From Pseudomonas sp. Leaf48 (GTDB taxonomy: Bacteria > Pseudomonadota > Gammaproteobacteria > Pseudomonadales > Pseudomonadaceae): DNA of 64,000 bases. Made by a program: the position numbers and the translations under genes. The notes below the pieces were generated by a model. That model was not told where the DNA came from. It worked only from the letters and a program-made list of their open reading frames with translations, and did not search any database. The first letter of the stretch is position 1; each line of letters starts with the position of its first letter. The DNA lies in the NCBI RefSeq assembly GCF_001421885.1, contig NZ_LMLH01000029.1:1-64000 (forward strand). Reading direction: 5' to 3'. Below are positions 51,419 through 59,319 of this stretch, one piece after another.

Positions 51419-51977
51419 ACTGTCCTCTTACGTTCGATAGCAGGTGTATCCTGCTTTCTTTCAAATACGCTTTCATTCCCTTGCCAGTCGATACACCGCC
51501 AGCGCCGTCGATTCTAACGTCTTGCTCGGTCTGCGCATATTCTTGCTGCGGGAACACCGTCATGCGGGTGCTGGTGATCAGGGTTCTTCGGTTTTTCTCG
51601 TCGAAGCGGGTGATGCGCACGTCATCGATCAATTCGACTTCCGTGCCGTCCGGGTTTACTTCAGCGCGCAAACTCTGGACATGCCATGGAAACTCCGTAC
51701 CGCGAAACATATTCAGGTCGGGGTTGGTCAGCAGTGTCACTTCGGTCGCCTTGAGGTGTTCGACCTTGTCCGACGTCATTTCGTATTGCAATCCGCCGTC
51801 CGGCAGGAACTGAACACTGTGCGCATTGATGGCGTAATAGTCGATGGCACTTTCATCGACAGGCACAACCGGCTTGTCGAGGAAACGTTCAGGGCTGATG
51901 TTCCAATAGCCGACCGCGGCGAATATCGCAGCGATGCAACCGAACAGTAGTGTGTTGCGAAACTTTTTGCTCAGCAT
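51405..51977 (-). CDS. lptC: LPS export protein LptC
   Basis: A 190-residue bitopic protein with one N-terminal helix (about 7-25) and a periplasmic jellyroll domain: 'YYAINAHSVQFLPDGGLQYEMTSDKVEHL' and 'TGKGMKAYLKESRIHLLSNVRGQYE'. It accepts LPS from LptB2FG and passes it to LptA. ATG 51977 is chosen as the start giving a short cytoplasmic tail before the helix; 7 bp from kdsC. Confidence 0.93.
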   Translation of the reverse strand: MLSKKFRNTLLFGCIAAIFAAVGYWNISPERFLDKPVVPVDESAIDYYAINAHSVQFLPDGGLQYEMTSDKVEHLKATEVTLLTNPDLNMFRGTEFPWHVQSLRAEVNPDGTEVELIDDVRITRFDEKNRRTLITSTRMTVFPQQEYAQTEQDVRIDGAGGVSTGKGMKAYLKESRIHLLSNVRGQYEAR

Positions 51978-51984
51978 AGTGGGC

Positions 51985-52509
51985 TCACAGGTACGCAGCG
52001 TTGGCCGCATCGAGGCGGCCCTGGGCGCGCAGGATCAATTCGCAGAATTCGCGTGCGGCACCTTCGCCGCCACGGGCAACGGTAATGCCGTGGGCGTGTT
52101 CGCGCACGAAGCTGGCGGCGTTGGCCACCGCCATGCCCAGGCCTACGCGGCGAATCACCGGCAGGTCCGGCAGGTCGTCGCCAAGATAGGCGACCTGTTC
52201 ATAGCTTAGATTGAGTTGGGCGAGAAGTTCGTCCAGTACCACCAGTTTATCCTCTCGTCCCTGATAAAGGTGCGGGATGCCGAGGTTCTTGGCCCGTCGC
52301 TCGACCACCGGGGTCTTGCGGCCACTGATGATAGCTGTCTGTACGCCGGCTGCCATCAACATCTTGATGCCCTGGCCGTCGAGGGTGTTGAAGGTCTTGA
52401 ACTCGCTGCCGTCTTCGAGGAAGTACAGGCGCCCGTCGGTGAGGACGCCGTCGACGTCGAAAACCGCCAGTTTGATCTGCTTGCCACGTTGCATCAGGTC
52501 AATGGTCAT
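51985..52509 (-). CDS. kdsC: KDO-8-phosphate phosphatase KdsC
   Basis: A 174-residue HAD phosphatase of the C0 (capless) type. The nucleophile motif is 'VFDVDGVLTDG', then 'GRKTPVVERRAKNLGI', and the motif with 'YLGDDLPDLPVIRRVGLGMA'. It releases KDO from KDO-8-P for LPS inner core. Its ATG overlaps the kdsD stop by one base. Confidence 0.95.
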   Translation of the reverse strand: MTIDLMQRGKQIKLAVFDVDGVLTDGRLYFLEDGSEFKTFNTLDGQGIKMLMAAGVQTAIISGRKTPVVERRAKNLGIPHLYQGREDKLVVLDELLAQLNLSYEQVAYLGDDLPDLPVIRRVGLGMAVANAASFVREHAHGITVARGGEGAAREFCELILRAQGRLDAANAAYL

Positions 52510-53483
52510 TACATTACTCCTGCGCGCAGCAAGTCGTGCATGTTCAAGGCACCGACCGGGCGGTCGTCGCCGTCGACCACGACCAGCGCGTTGATCTTGT
52601 GGTCTTCCATGATTTTCAGTGCTTCGGCCGCGAGCATCTCGGCCCGGGCAGTCTTGCCATGGGCGGTCATGACCTGGTCGATGGTGGCACTGTGGATGTC
52701 GATGCTGCGGTCCAGGGTGCGGCGCAAATCACCGTCGGTGAAGATCCCCGCCAGTTTGCCGTCGGCTTCCAGGATCACGGTCATGCCCAGGCCCTTGCGG
52801 GTCATTTCCATCAGCGCGTCCTTGAGCAGGGTGCCGCGTTGCACCTGTGGCAGCTCCTGGCCGGCGTGCATGACGTTTTCCACTTTCAGCAGCAGCCGTC
52901 GACCCAGTGCACCACCGGGGTGGGAAAAGGCGAAGTCTTCGGCGGTAAAGCCGCGGGCTTCCAGCAGCGCAACAGCCAGGGCATCGCCCATGACCAGTGC
53001 TGCGGTGGTCGACGAGGTGGGCGCCAGGTTCAATGGGCAGGCTTCATGCTCGACGTGAACATTGAGGTTGACCTCGGCAGCCTTGGCCAGCGCCGACTCG
53101 GGGTTGCCGGTCACGCTGATCAGCTTGATGCCAAGGCGCTTGATCAGTGGCAGCAGGGTGACGATTTCATTGGTGGAGCCGGAGTTCGAGAGCGCCAGAA
53201 TGATGTCGTCACGGGTGATCATGCCCATGTCACCATGGCTGGCTTCGGCCGGGTGCACGAAAAAAGCCGTTGTGCCGGTGCTGGCCAGGGTGGCGGCGAT
53301 CTTGTTGCCGACGTGCCCGGATTTGCCCATGCCGACCACCACCACGCGGCCTTTGCTGGCCAGAATCATCTCGCAAGCGCGTACGAAATCCGCGTCGATA
53401 TGGGGCAGCAGGCCTTGTACGGCCTCTACCTCGAGGCGGATGGTGCGTTGTGCCGATTGAATCAGGTCGCTGGATTGGCTCAT
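52509..53483 (-). CDS. kdsD: Arabinose-5-phosphate isomerase KdsD
   Basis: A 324-residue enzyme with an N-terminal SIS domain (about 30-190; 'GMGKSGHVGNKIAATLASTGT', 'ALSNSGSTNEIVTLLP') and two CBS domains (about 205-324). It makes arabinose-5-phosphate, the KDO precursor. ATG 53483 is chosen; the frame runs upstream into the promoter region, which holds a TATAAT -10. Confidence 0.95.
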   Translation of the reverse strand: MSQSSDLIQSAQRTIRLEVEAVQGLLPHIDADFVRACEMILASKGRVVVVGMGKSGHVGNKIAATLASTGTTAFFVHPAEASHGDMGMITRDDIILALSNSGSTNEIVTLLPLIKRLGIKLISVTGNPESALAKAAEVNLNVHVEHEACPLNLAPTSSTTAALVMGDALAVALLEARGFTAEDFAFSHPGGALGRRLLLKVENVMHAGQELPQVQRGTLLKDALMEMTRKGLGMTVILEADGKLAGIFTDGDLRRTLDRSIDIHSATIDQVMTAHGKTARAEMLAAEALKIMEDHKINALVVVDGDDRPVGALNMHDLLRAGVM

Positions 53484-53517
53484 GTCTGAAATCGTATAGC
53501 CCGATGAAAAGGCGGCG

Positions 53518-53523
53518 ATTATA
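53518..53523 (-). promoter_or_regulatory. -10 element of the kdsD-lpt operon promoter
   Basis: A perfect TATAAT on the minus strand, giving a short 5' leader of about 28 nt before the kdsD ATG. The -35 match is poor. Confidence 0.5.
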
Positions 53524-53642
53524 GCGGTTATGATCGAATCCCTCACGCTAGTTCGTCGCGCATTGTCACTCCTTGTTACCACGAAGCCTCTATAAAGAAG
53601 CTTTCAGTCATTCATGTTGTTGCACATGGCCCGGCTTTAGCC

Positions 53643-53672
53643 TTGGGCGCGTGGCCTTTGCAGTGATATAGT
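53643..53672 (+). promoter_or_regulatory. Possible sigma-70 promoter of the mla operon
   Basis: TTGGGC (53643-53648) and TATAGT (53667-53672) with an 18-bp spacer, about 90 bp upstream of mlaF. Matches are 3 of 6 and 5 of 6. The kdsD and mlaF arms are divergent here. Confidence 0.4.
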
Positions 53673-53760
53673 TCGCCGCCTGTTCGGCCTGCCCGGGAGG
53701 TATGTGCTTTCGCTGGAAAGCCAGGCGCCCGAGCAAGAGGCTGCATCGCAAGGAGTTTAG

Positions 53761-54570
53761 ATGAGTGCCGATAACGCCTACGCGGTCGAGCTGAAGGGAC
53801 TGACCTTCAAGCGCGGTGCGCGGAGCATTTTCAATAACGTTGATATTCGCATACCGCGCGGCAAGGTCACCGGCATCATGGGGCCTTCCGGGTGCGGCAA
53901 GACCACGCTCCTGCGTTTGATGGGCGCCCAGTTGCGGCCTACCAGCGGCGAAGTCTGGGTCAATGGGCAGAATTTGCCGGAGCTTTCGCGCAGCGACCTG
54001 TTCGATGCGCGCAAGCATATGGGCGTGCTGTTTCAGAGCGGCGCATTGTTTACCGACCTCGATGTGTTCGAGAACGTCGCCTTTCCGCTGCGGGTCCACA
54101 CCCGGCTGCCGGAAGAAATGATCCGCGACATCGTTCTGCTCAAATTGCAGGCCGTGGGCCTGCGTGGCGCTATCGACCTGATGCCCGACGAACTGTCCGG
54201 TGGCATGAAGCGTCGTGTCGCGCTGGCCCGGGCGATTGCCCTGGATCCGCAGATCCTCATGTATGACGAGCCCTTTGTCGGCCAGGACCCTATCGCGATG
54301 GGCGTTCTGGTGCGCCTGATCCGCTTGCTCAACGATGCGCTGGGTATCACCAGCATCGTGGTTTCCCACGATCTGGCCGAGACCGCGAGCATTGCCGACT
54401 ACATCTATGTGGTGGGCGATGGCCAGGTGCTGGGGCAGGGCACGCCAGACGAGTTGATGAACTCGGATGACCCACGGATTCGCCAGTTCATGACCGGTGA
54501 GCCTGATGGGCCGGTGCCGTATCACTTTCCAGCGACGGATTACCGCGCAGATCTTCTGGGGAAGCGCTGA
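53761..54570 (+). CDS. mlaF: Phospholipid transport ABC ATPase MlaF
   Basis: A 269-residue ABC ATPase: Walker A GPSGCGKTT, signature LSGGMKRR, Walker B ILMYDEPFVGQDP, and a C-terminal extension '...TGEPDGPVPYHFPATDYRADLLGKR' that in this family contacts MlaB. Part of the inner-membrane MlaFEDB complex that moves phospholipids between membranes (Ttg2A in pseudomonads). Overlaps mlaE by one base (TGATG). Confidence 0.95.
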   Translation: MSADNAYAVELKGLTFKRGARSIFNNVDIRIPRGKVTGIMGPSGCGKTTLLRLMGAQLRPTSGEVWVNGQNLPELSRSDLFDARKHMGVLFQSGALFTDLDVFENVAFPLRVHTRLPEEMIRDIVLLKLQAVGLRGAIDLMPDELSGGMKRRVALARAIALDPQILMYDEPFVGQDPIAMGVLVRLIRLLNDALGITSIVVSHDLAETASIADYIYVVGDGQVLGQGTPDELMNSDDPRIRQFMTGEPDGPVPYHFPATDYRADLLGKR

Positions 54571-55367
54571 TGCGCAAAACTTCATTAATAGAACGTGTAC
54601 GCCGGTTCGGCCACGCAGCCATTGATGCGCTGGCGGTGTTCGGGCGTGCGACGCTGTTCCTGTTTCATGCCCTGCTCGGTCGCGGTGGCATTGGCGGCGG
54701 TTTCGGGTTGCTGATCAAGCAGCTGCATTCGGTGGGCGTCATGTCCCTGGTGATCATCGTGGTCTCCGGGGTGTTCATCGGCATGGTGCTGGCCCTGCAA
54801 GGCTTCAACATCCTGTCCAGCTATGGTTCCGAGCAGGCTGTCGGGCAGATGGTTGCGCTGACGCTGTTGCGTGAACTGGGGCCGGTGGTGACGGCCTTGC
54901 TGTTCGCCGGGCGTGCCGGTTCGGCGTTGACAGCCGAAATCGGCAACATGAAATCCACCGAGCAGTTGTCCAGTCTTGAAATGATCGGGGTCGACCCGCT
55001 CAAGTACATCATTGCCCCGCGCCTGTGGGCCGGCTTCATTTCCCTGCCGGTGCTGGCGATGATTTTCAGCGTGGTGGGCATCTGGGGTGGTTCGTGGGTG
55101 GCGGTGGACTGGCTGGGCGTCTATGAGGGCTCCTACTGGTCGAACATGCAGAACAGCGTGACATTCGCCGATGATGTCCTGAACGGGATCGTCAAAAGTG
55201 TTGTCTTTGCCTTTGTCGTGACCTGGATCGCCGTATTCCAAGGCTATGATTGTGAACCCACTTCCGAAGGGATCAGTCGTGCCACTACCAAGACCGTTGT
55301 GTACGCCTCGTTGGCTGTACTCGGCCTGGACTTTATTCTGACCGCCTTGATGTTTGGAGATTTCTGA
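54570..55367 (+). CDS. mlaE: Phospholipid transport permease MlaE
   Basis: A 265-residue MlaE permease with about five to six helices. It shows the family segments 'GVFIGMVLALQGFNILSSYGSEQAVG', 'RELGPVVTALLFAGRAGSALTAEIGNMKSTEQLSSLEMIGVDPLKYIIAPR' and the end 'YDCEPTSEGISRATTKTVVYASLAVLGLDFILTALMFG'. Full length; overlaps mlaD by one base. Confidence 0.96.
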   Translation: MRKTSLIERVRRFGHAAIDALAVFGRATLFLFHALLGRGGIGGGFGLLIKQLHSVGVMSLVIIVVSGVFIGMVLALQGFNILSSYGSEQAVGQMVALTLLRELGPVVTALLFAGRAGSALTAEIGNMKSTEQLSSLEMIGVDPLKYIIAPRLWAGFISLPVLAMIFSVVGIWGGSWVAVDWLGVYEGSYWSNMQNSVTFADDVLNGIVKSVVFAFVVTWIAVFQGYDCEPTSEGISRATTKTVVYASLAVLGLDFILTALMFGDF

Positions 55368-55834
55368 TGCAAAACCGCACCCTGGAAATCGGTGTCGGCC
55401 TTTTCCTGCTGGCTGGCATCCTGGCTTTGTTGTTGCTGGCGTTGCGGGTCAGCGGCCTGTCGCCGAGCCCGAGCACTGACACTTATAAACTTTACGCATA
55501 TTTTGACAATATCGCCGGTTTGACGGTCAGAGCGAAGGTGACCATGGCCGGTGTAACCATCGGCAAGGTGACCGCGATCGATCTGGATCGCGACAGCTTT
55601 ACCGGTCGGGTGACCATGGAGCTGGAAAAACGCGTCGATAACCTGCCGTCTGACTCCACCGCCTCTATCCTGACTGCGGGCCTGTTGGGCGAGAAGTACA
55701 TTGGCATCAGTGTCGGCGGGGAAGAAAGTCTGCTCGCGGATGGCGCAACCATCCACGACACCCAGTCGTCGCTTGTGCTGGAAGACCTGATCGGTAAATT
55801 CCTGCTCAACACCGTTAGCAAAGAAGCTAAATGA
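55367..55834 (+). CDS. mlaD: Phospholipid-binding MCE protein MlaD
   Basis: A 155-residue single-MCE-domain protein with one N-terminal helix (about 5-26). The MCE signature is 'TYKLYAYFDNIAGLTVRAKVTMAGVTIGKV', followed by 'LPSDSTASILTAGLLGEKYIGISVGG'. It forms a hexameric ring on MlaE. 11 bp before mlaC. Confidence 0.95.
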   Translation: MQNRTLEIGVGLFLLAGILALLLLALRVSGLSPSPSTDTYKLYAYFDNIAGLTVRAKVTMAGVTIGKVTAIDLDRDSFTGRVTMELEKRVDNLPSDSTASILTAGLLGEKYIGISVGGEESLLADGATIHDTQSSLVLEDLIGKFLLNTVSKEAK

Positions 55835-55845
55835 GGAACTGTTAA

Positions 55846-56487
55846 ATGATCTCTATCTTGCGACGTGGCCTGTTGGTAATGCTCGCGGCGCTGCCGTTGG
55901 TGGCCAACGCAGTGGCGGCGCCTTCGGCACACGATCTGGTACAGGACACTACCAATCGTATGCTTGCCGATCTGGCGGCCAACAAAGAAAAGTACAAGCA
56001 GGATCCGCAGGACTTTTATGCGGCGCTCGACAGCATTGTCGGTCCTGTCGTGGATGCCGAGGGTATTTCCAAGAGCATCATGACGGTCAAGTACTCGCGC
56101 AAGGCCACGCCTGCGCAGATGAAAACCTTTGAAGAGAACTTCAAAAAAGGTCTGTTTCAGTTCTATGGCAATGCCTTGCTGGAGTACAACAATCAGGGCA
56201 TCACCGTTGACCCGCCCAAGGACGAGTCGGGCGACCGCACCAGCGTCGGCATGACGGTCAAGGGCAGCAGCGGCGCGATCTACCCGGTTTCCTACACGCT
56301 GGAAAAGATCAATGGCGAATGGAAACTGCGCAACGTGATCATCAATGGCATCAACATTGGCAAACTGTTCCGTGACCAGTTCGCCGACGCGATGCAGCGC
56401 AATGGCAATGATCTGGACAAGACCATCAATGGTTGGGCCGGAGAAGTTGCCAAGGCCAAGCAGTCCACCGAGAAACAAAGCCAATGA
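55846..56487 (+). CDS. mlaC: Periplasmic phospholipid-binding protein MlaC
   Basis: A 213-residue soluble periplasmic shuttle. A signal peptide (about 1-23, ending V-A-A) precedes the Tol_Tol_Ttg2 domain, which has 'YKQDPQDFYAALDSIVGPVVDAEGISKSIM' and 'EWKLRNVIINGINIGKLFRDQFADAMQRNGNDLDKTINGW'. It carries phospholipids between MlaA in the outer membrane and MlaD. Overlaps mlaB by 4 bp. Confidence 0.95.
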   Translation: MISILRRGLLVMLAALPLVANAVAAPSAHDLVQDTTNRMLADLAANKEKYKQDPQDFYAALDSIVGPVVDAEGISKSIMTVKYSRKATPAQMKTFEENFKKGLFQFYGNALLEYNNQGITVDPPKDESGDRTSVGMTVKGSSGAIYPVSYTLEKINGEWKLRNVIINGINIGKLFRDQFADAMQRNGNDLDKTINGWAGEVAKAKQSTEKQSQ

Positions 56488-56789
56488 GTGAGTCCGCCGT
56501 TCAAATGAACGAGGCTGGCGAGCTACAGCTCAGCGGTGTGCTGGATTATCGCAGCGGCCCGGGCCTGCGCGAGCAGGGCCAGGCGCTGATCAAGGCGAGC
56601 AAGGCTGCTGCGCTGGTGGTTGATTGTTCGGCGGTGACGAAGTCCAGTAGCATCGGCCTGTCGCTGCTGCTGTGCTTCATGCGCGATGCGCAGGCGGCCG
56701 GCAAGCCGTTGAGCATCCGCGGGATGCCAGAAGACATGCGCGAAATCGCCCAGGTCAGTGAGCTGACCGAGCTGTTGGCGCATCCCTAA
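56484..56789 (+). CDS. mlaB: STAS-domain protein MlaB
   Basis: A 101-residue STAS protein: 'GELQLSGVLDYRSGPGLREQGQALI', 'LVVDCSAVTKSSSIGLSLLLCFMRDAQAAGKPLSI'. MlaB binds MlaF and stabilises the complex. ATG 56484 overlaps the mlaC stop (ATGA). Last of mlaFEDCB, followed by a terminator. Confidence 0.93.
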   Translation: MSESAVQMNEAGELQLSGVLDYRSGPGLREQGQALIKASKAAALVVDCSAVTKSSSIGLSLLLCFMRDAQAAGKPLSIRGMPEDMREIAQVSELTELLAHP

Positions 56790-56804
56790 CCCGCATCGAC
56801 AAAC

Positions 56805-56857
56805 AAGCCCCCCGTCCGAGTCCTGCTTGGCGGGGTTCGCAGGCGCGGGGCTTTTTT
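56805..56857 (+). terminator. Intrinsic terminator after mlaB
   Basis: Arms AAGCCCC (56805-56811) and GGGGCTT (56847-56853) enclose a GC-rich, internally foldable loop; the right arm runs into six T's (56852-56857). Separates mlaFEDCB from ibaG. Confidence 0.75.
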
Positions 56858-56903
56858 GTATGATGTCCGACCCGCGCGCACAGGGCGCCGATTGAGGTTG
56901 AGC

Positions 56904-57143
56904 ATGCAGGCCGTAGAAGTGAAGAGCTTCCTTGAAGGAAAGCTGCCCGGAACGTTGGTAGAAGTTGAGGGCGAAGGCTGCAATTTCCAGCTGAACGTGA
57001 TTAGCGATGAACTGGCGGCGTTGAGCCCGGTCAAGCGTCAGCAGCAGATCTATGCCCATTTGAACCCATGGATCACCGATGGCAGCATCCATGCGGTCAC
57101 TATGAAATTTTTCAGCAGCGCGGCCTGGGCCGAGCGCACCTGA
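56904..57143 (+). CDS. ibaG: BolA-family protein IbaG (YrbA)
   Basis: A 79-residue BolA-like protein with the conserved 'VEGEGCNFQLNVISDELAALSPVKRQQQIYAHLNPWITDGSIHAVTMKFFS'. Members bind [2Fe-2S] clusters with monothiol glutaredoxin; IbaG also affects acid resistance and envelope genes. ATG 56904 gives the family N-terminus. 22 bp before murA. Confidence 0.93.
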   Translation: MQAVEVKSFLEGKLPGTLVEVEGEGCNFQLNVISDELAALSPVKRQQQIYAHLNPWITDGSIHAVTMKFFSSAAWAERT

Positions 57144-57165
57144 GCCCAAGGGCGTCGAGATTCTT

Positions 57166-58431
57166 ATGGATAAATTGATTATTACCGGTGGCGTTCGTCT
57201 TGATGGCGAAATCCGCATCTCCGGGGCAAAGAACTCTGCCCTGCCGATCCTGGCTGCCACCCTGCTGTGCGACGGCCCGGTTACCGTGGCCAACCTGCCG
57301 CACCTGCACGACATCACCACGATGATCGAGCTGTTCGGTCGCATGGGCATTGAGCCGGTGATCGACGAGAAACTCAGCGTCGAAATCGACCCGCGCACCA
57401 TCAAGACCCTGATCGCTCCGTACGAACTGGTTAAAACCATGCGTGCGTCGATTCTGGTGCTGGGCCCGATGGTTGCCCGCTTCGGTGAAGCCGAAGTCGC
57501 GTTGCCTGGCGGTTGCGCCATCGGTTCGCGTCCGGTCGACCTGCACATCCGTGGCCTGGAAGCCATGGGCGCGGTCATCGATGTCGAAGGCGGCTACATC
57601 AAGGCCAAGGCGCCTGAAGGCGGCCTGCGCGGTGCGCACTTCTTCTTCGACACCGTCAGCGTGACCGGTACCGAGAACATCATGATGGCGGCCGCTCTGG
57701 CCAAGGGCCGCAGCGTACTGCAAAACGCCGCTCGCGAGCCTGAAGTGGTCGACCTGGCCAACTTCCTCAACGCCATGGGCGCCAAGGTTTCCGGCGCCGG
57801 CACCGACACCATCACCATCGATGGCGTCGAGCGTCTGCACACCACCACCTACAAGGTCATGCCCGATCGTATCGAAACCGGCACCTACCTGGTGGCGGCG
57901 GCCGTGACTGGCGGTCGTGTGAAGGTCAAGGACACCGATCCGACCATTCTCGAGGCGGTGTTGGAAAAGCTGCGCGAGTCGGGTGCCGAAATCACTTGCG
58001 GCGAAGACTGGATCGAACTGAACATGCACGGCAAGCGGGCCAAGGCCGTCAACGTGCGGACCGCTCCGTACCCGGCGTTCCCGACGGACATGCAGGCGCA
58101 GTTCATATCCCTCAACGCCGTTGCCGAAGGCACGGGCGCCGTGATTGAGACGATCTTCGAAAACCGTTTCATGCACGTTTACGAACTGCACCGCATGGGC
58201 GCCAAAATCCAGGTCGAAGGCAACACTGCGATCGTCACCGGCACCGAAAAACTCAAGGGCGCGCCAGTCATGGCGACCGACTTGCGTGCTTCGGCCAGCC
58301 TGGTGATCTCGGCCCTGGTTGCCGAAGGCGATACCTTGATCGATCGCATCTACCACATAGACCGTGGCTACGAGTGCATCGAAGAGAAACTGCAGATGCT
58401 GGGCGCCAAGATCCGTCGCGTTCCGGGCTAG
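57166..58431 (+). CDS. murA: UDP-N-acetylglucosamine 1-carboxyvinyltransferase MurA
   Basis: A 421-residue enzyme for the first committed step of peptidoglycan synthesis (EC 2.5.1.7), the target of fosfomycin. The reactive Cys117 lies in 'LPGGCAIGSRPVDLH' (so fosfomycin-type, not the Asp variant). Start 'MDKLIITGGVRLDGEIRISGAKNSALPILAATLL' is canonical. Full length. Confidence 0.98.
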   Translation: MDKLIITGGVRLDGEIRISGAKNSALPILAATLLCDGPVTVANLPHLHDITTMIELFGRMGIEPVIDEKLSVEIDPRTIKTLIAPYELVKTMRASILVLGPMVARFGEAEVALPGGCAIGSRPVDLHIRGLEAMGAVIDVEGGYIKAKAPEGGLRGAHFFFDTVSVTGTENIMMAAALAKGRSVLQNAAREPEVVDLANFLNAMGAKVSGAGTDTITIDGVERLHTTTYKVMPDRIETGTYLVAAAVTGGRVKVKDTDPTILEAVLEKLRESGAEITCGEDWIELNMHGKRAKAVNVRTAPYPAFPTDMQAQFISLNAVAEGTGAVIETIFENRFMHVYELHRMGAKIQVEGNTAIVTGTEKLKGAPVMATDLRASASLVISALVAEGDTLIDRIYHIDRGYECIEEKLQMLGAKIRRVPG

Positions 58432-58476
58432 TAGTGCTGCATGGGCACAGGGACGTGCCTGTTGGATTGATATAAG

Positions 58477-58497
58477 TCGAGCCGGTTTCCGGCTCGA
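58477..58497 (+). other. Hairpin between murA and hisG
   Basis: A perfect 9-bp stem (58477-58485 with 58489-58497, TCGAGCCGG/CCGGCTCGA) and TTT loop, 61 nt before hisG. Without a U-tract, so possibly an mRNA stabiliser or partial terminator. Confidence 0.5.
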
Positions 58498-58558
58498 TGC
58501 GTGTCCGGCGCCGATTGCGTCCGGGCATAAGATTGCTGATTAAGGGCTGACGTTTCCC

Positions 58559-59194
58559 ATGCTGACTATCGCACTGTCCAAGGGCCGCATCCTTGACGAC
58601 ACCTTGCCGCTTCTGGCTGAAGCGGGCATCGTGCCGACCGAGAATCCGGACAAGAGCCGCAAGCTGATCATCCCCACGACCCAGGACGATGTACGTCTGC
58701 TGATCGTGCGCGCTACCGATGTGCCGACCTACGTCGAACATGGTGCCGCGGACCTCGGCGTGGCCGGTAAGGATGTGCTGATGGAATATGGCGGCCAGGG
58801 CCTGTACGAGCCACTGGACCTGCAGATCGCCCAATGCAAGCTGATGACCGCCGGTAAAGTCGGGGCGATCGAGCCCAAGGGCCGCCTGCGCATCGCCACC
58901 AAGTTCGTCAACGTCGCCAAGCGCTACTACGCCGAGCAAGGTCGTCAGGTCGATATCATCAAGCTTTACGGCTCGATGGAGTTGGCGCCGCTGATCGGCC
59001 TGGCCGACAAGATCATCGACGTTGTCGACACCGGTAACACGCTGCGGGCCAATGGCCTGGAGCCACAGGATTTCATTGCTGCCATCAGCTCCCGGCTGAT
59101 CGTCAACAAAGCTTCGATGAAAATGCAGCACGCCCGTATCCAGGCGTTGATCGACACCCTGCGCAAGGCAGTGGAGTCTCGACACCGCGGCTGA
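58559..59194 (+). CDS. hisG: ATP phosphoribosyltransferase, short form
   Basis: A 211-residue HisG of the short (HisGS) class, which lacks the C-terminal regulatory domain and needs HisZ for activity and feedback control; hisZ is not in this window. Markers are 'LTIALSKGRILDDTLPLLAEAGI', 'GAADLGVAGKDVLMEYG' and 'DVVDTGNTLRANGL' (PRPP-binding). First step of histidine synthesis. Confidence 0.97.
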   Translation: MLTIALSKGRILDDTLPLLAEAGIVPTENPDKSRKLIIPTTQDDVRLLIVRATDVPTYVEHGAADLGVAGKDVLMEYGGQGLYEPLDLQIAQCKLMTAGKVGAIEPKGRLRIATKFVNVAKRYYAEQGRQVDIIKLYGSMELAPLIGLADKIIDVVDTGNTLRANGLEPQDFIAAISSRLIVNKASMKMQHARIQALIDTLRKAVESRHRG

Positions 59195-59246
59195 TTCACC
59201 TGCGCGACGTTAAGTTGCGCCCGTCTATCCGCCTCATAGCCAGAAT

Positions 59247-59296
59247 CTCAGGTGCCCAAGCGGAAACGACTGCTAAGTTAGGGCGCCTGAGTTTTT
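59247..59296 (+). terminator. Terminator-like hairpin between hisG and hisD
   Basis: An 11-bp stem with one G-U pair (CTCAGGTGCCC at 59247-59257 with GGGCGCCTGAG at 59281-59291), a 23-nt loop, and five T's (59292-59296). It ends 24 nt before the hisD ATG. No run of His codons or leader peptide is visible, so classical his attenuation is not supported. Confidence 0.65.
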
Positions 59297-59319
59297 GCCA
59301 TTCCTATGAGGCTCTCGCT

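Noticed and set aside
58559..59194. hisG taken as truncated because it is only 211 codons
   Set aside because: This is the normal length of the short HisG form that works with HisZ.
59195..59319. A his attenuator with leader peptide
   Set aside because: No short frame rich in His codons precedes the hairpin.
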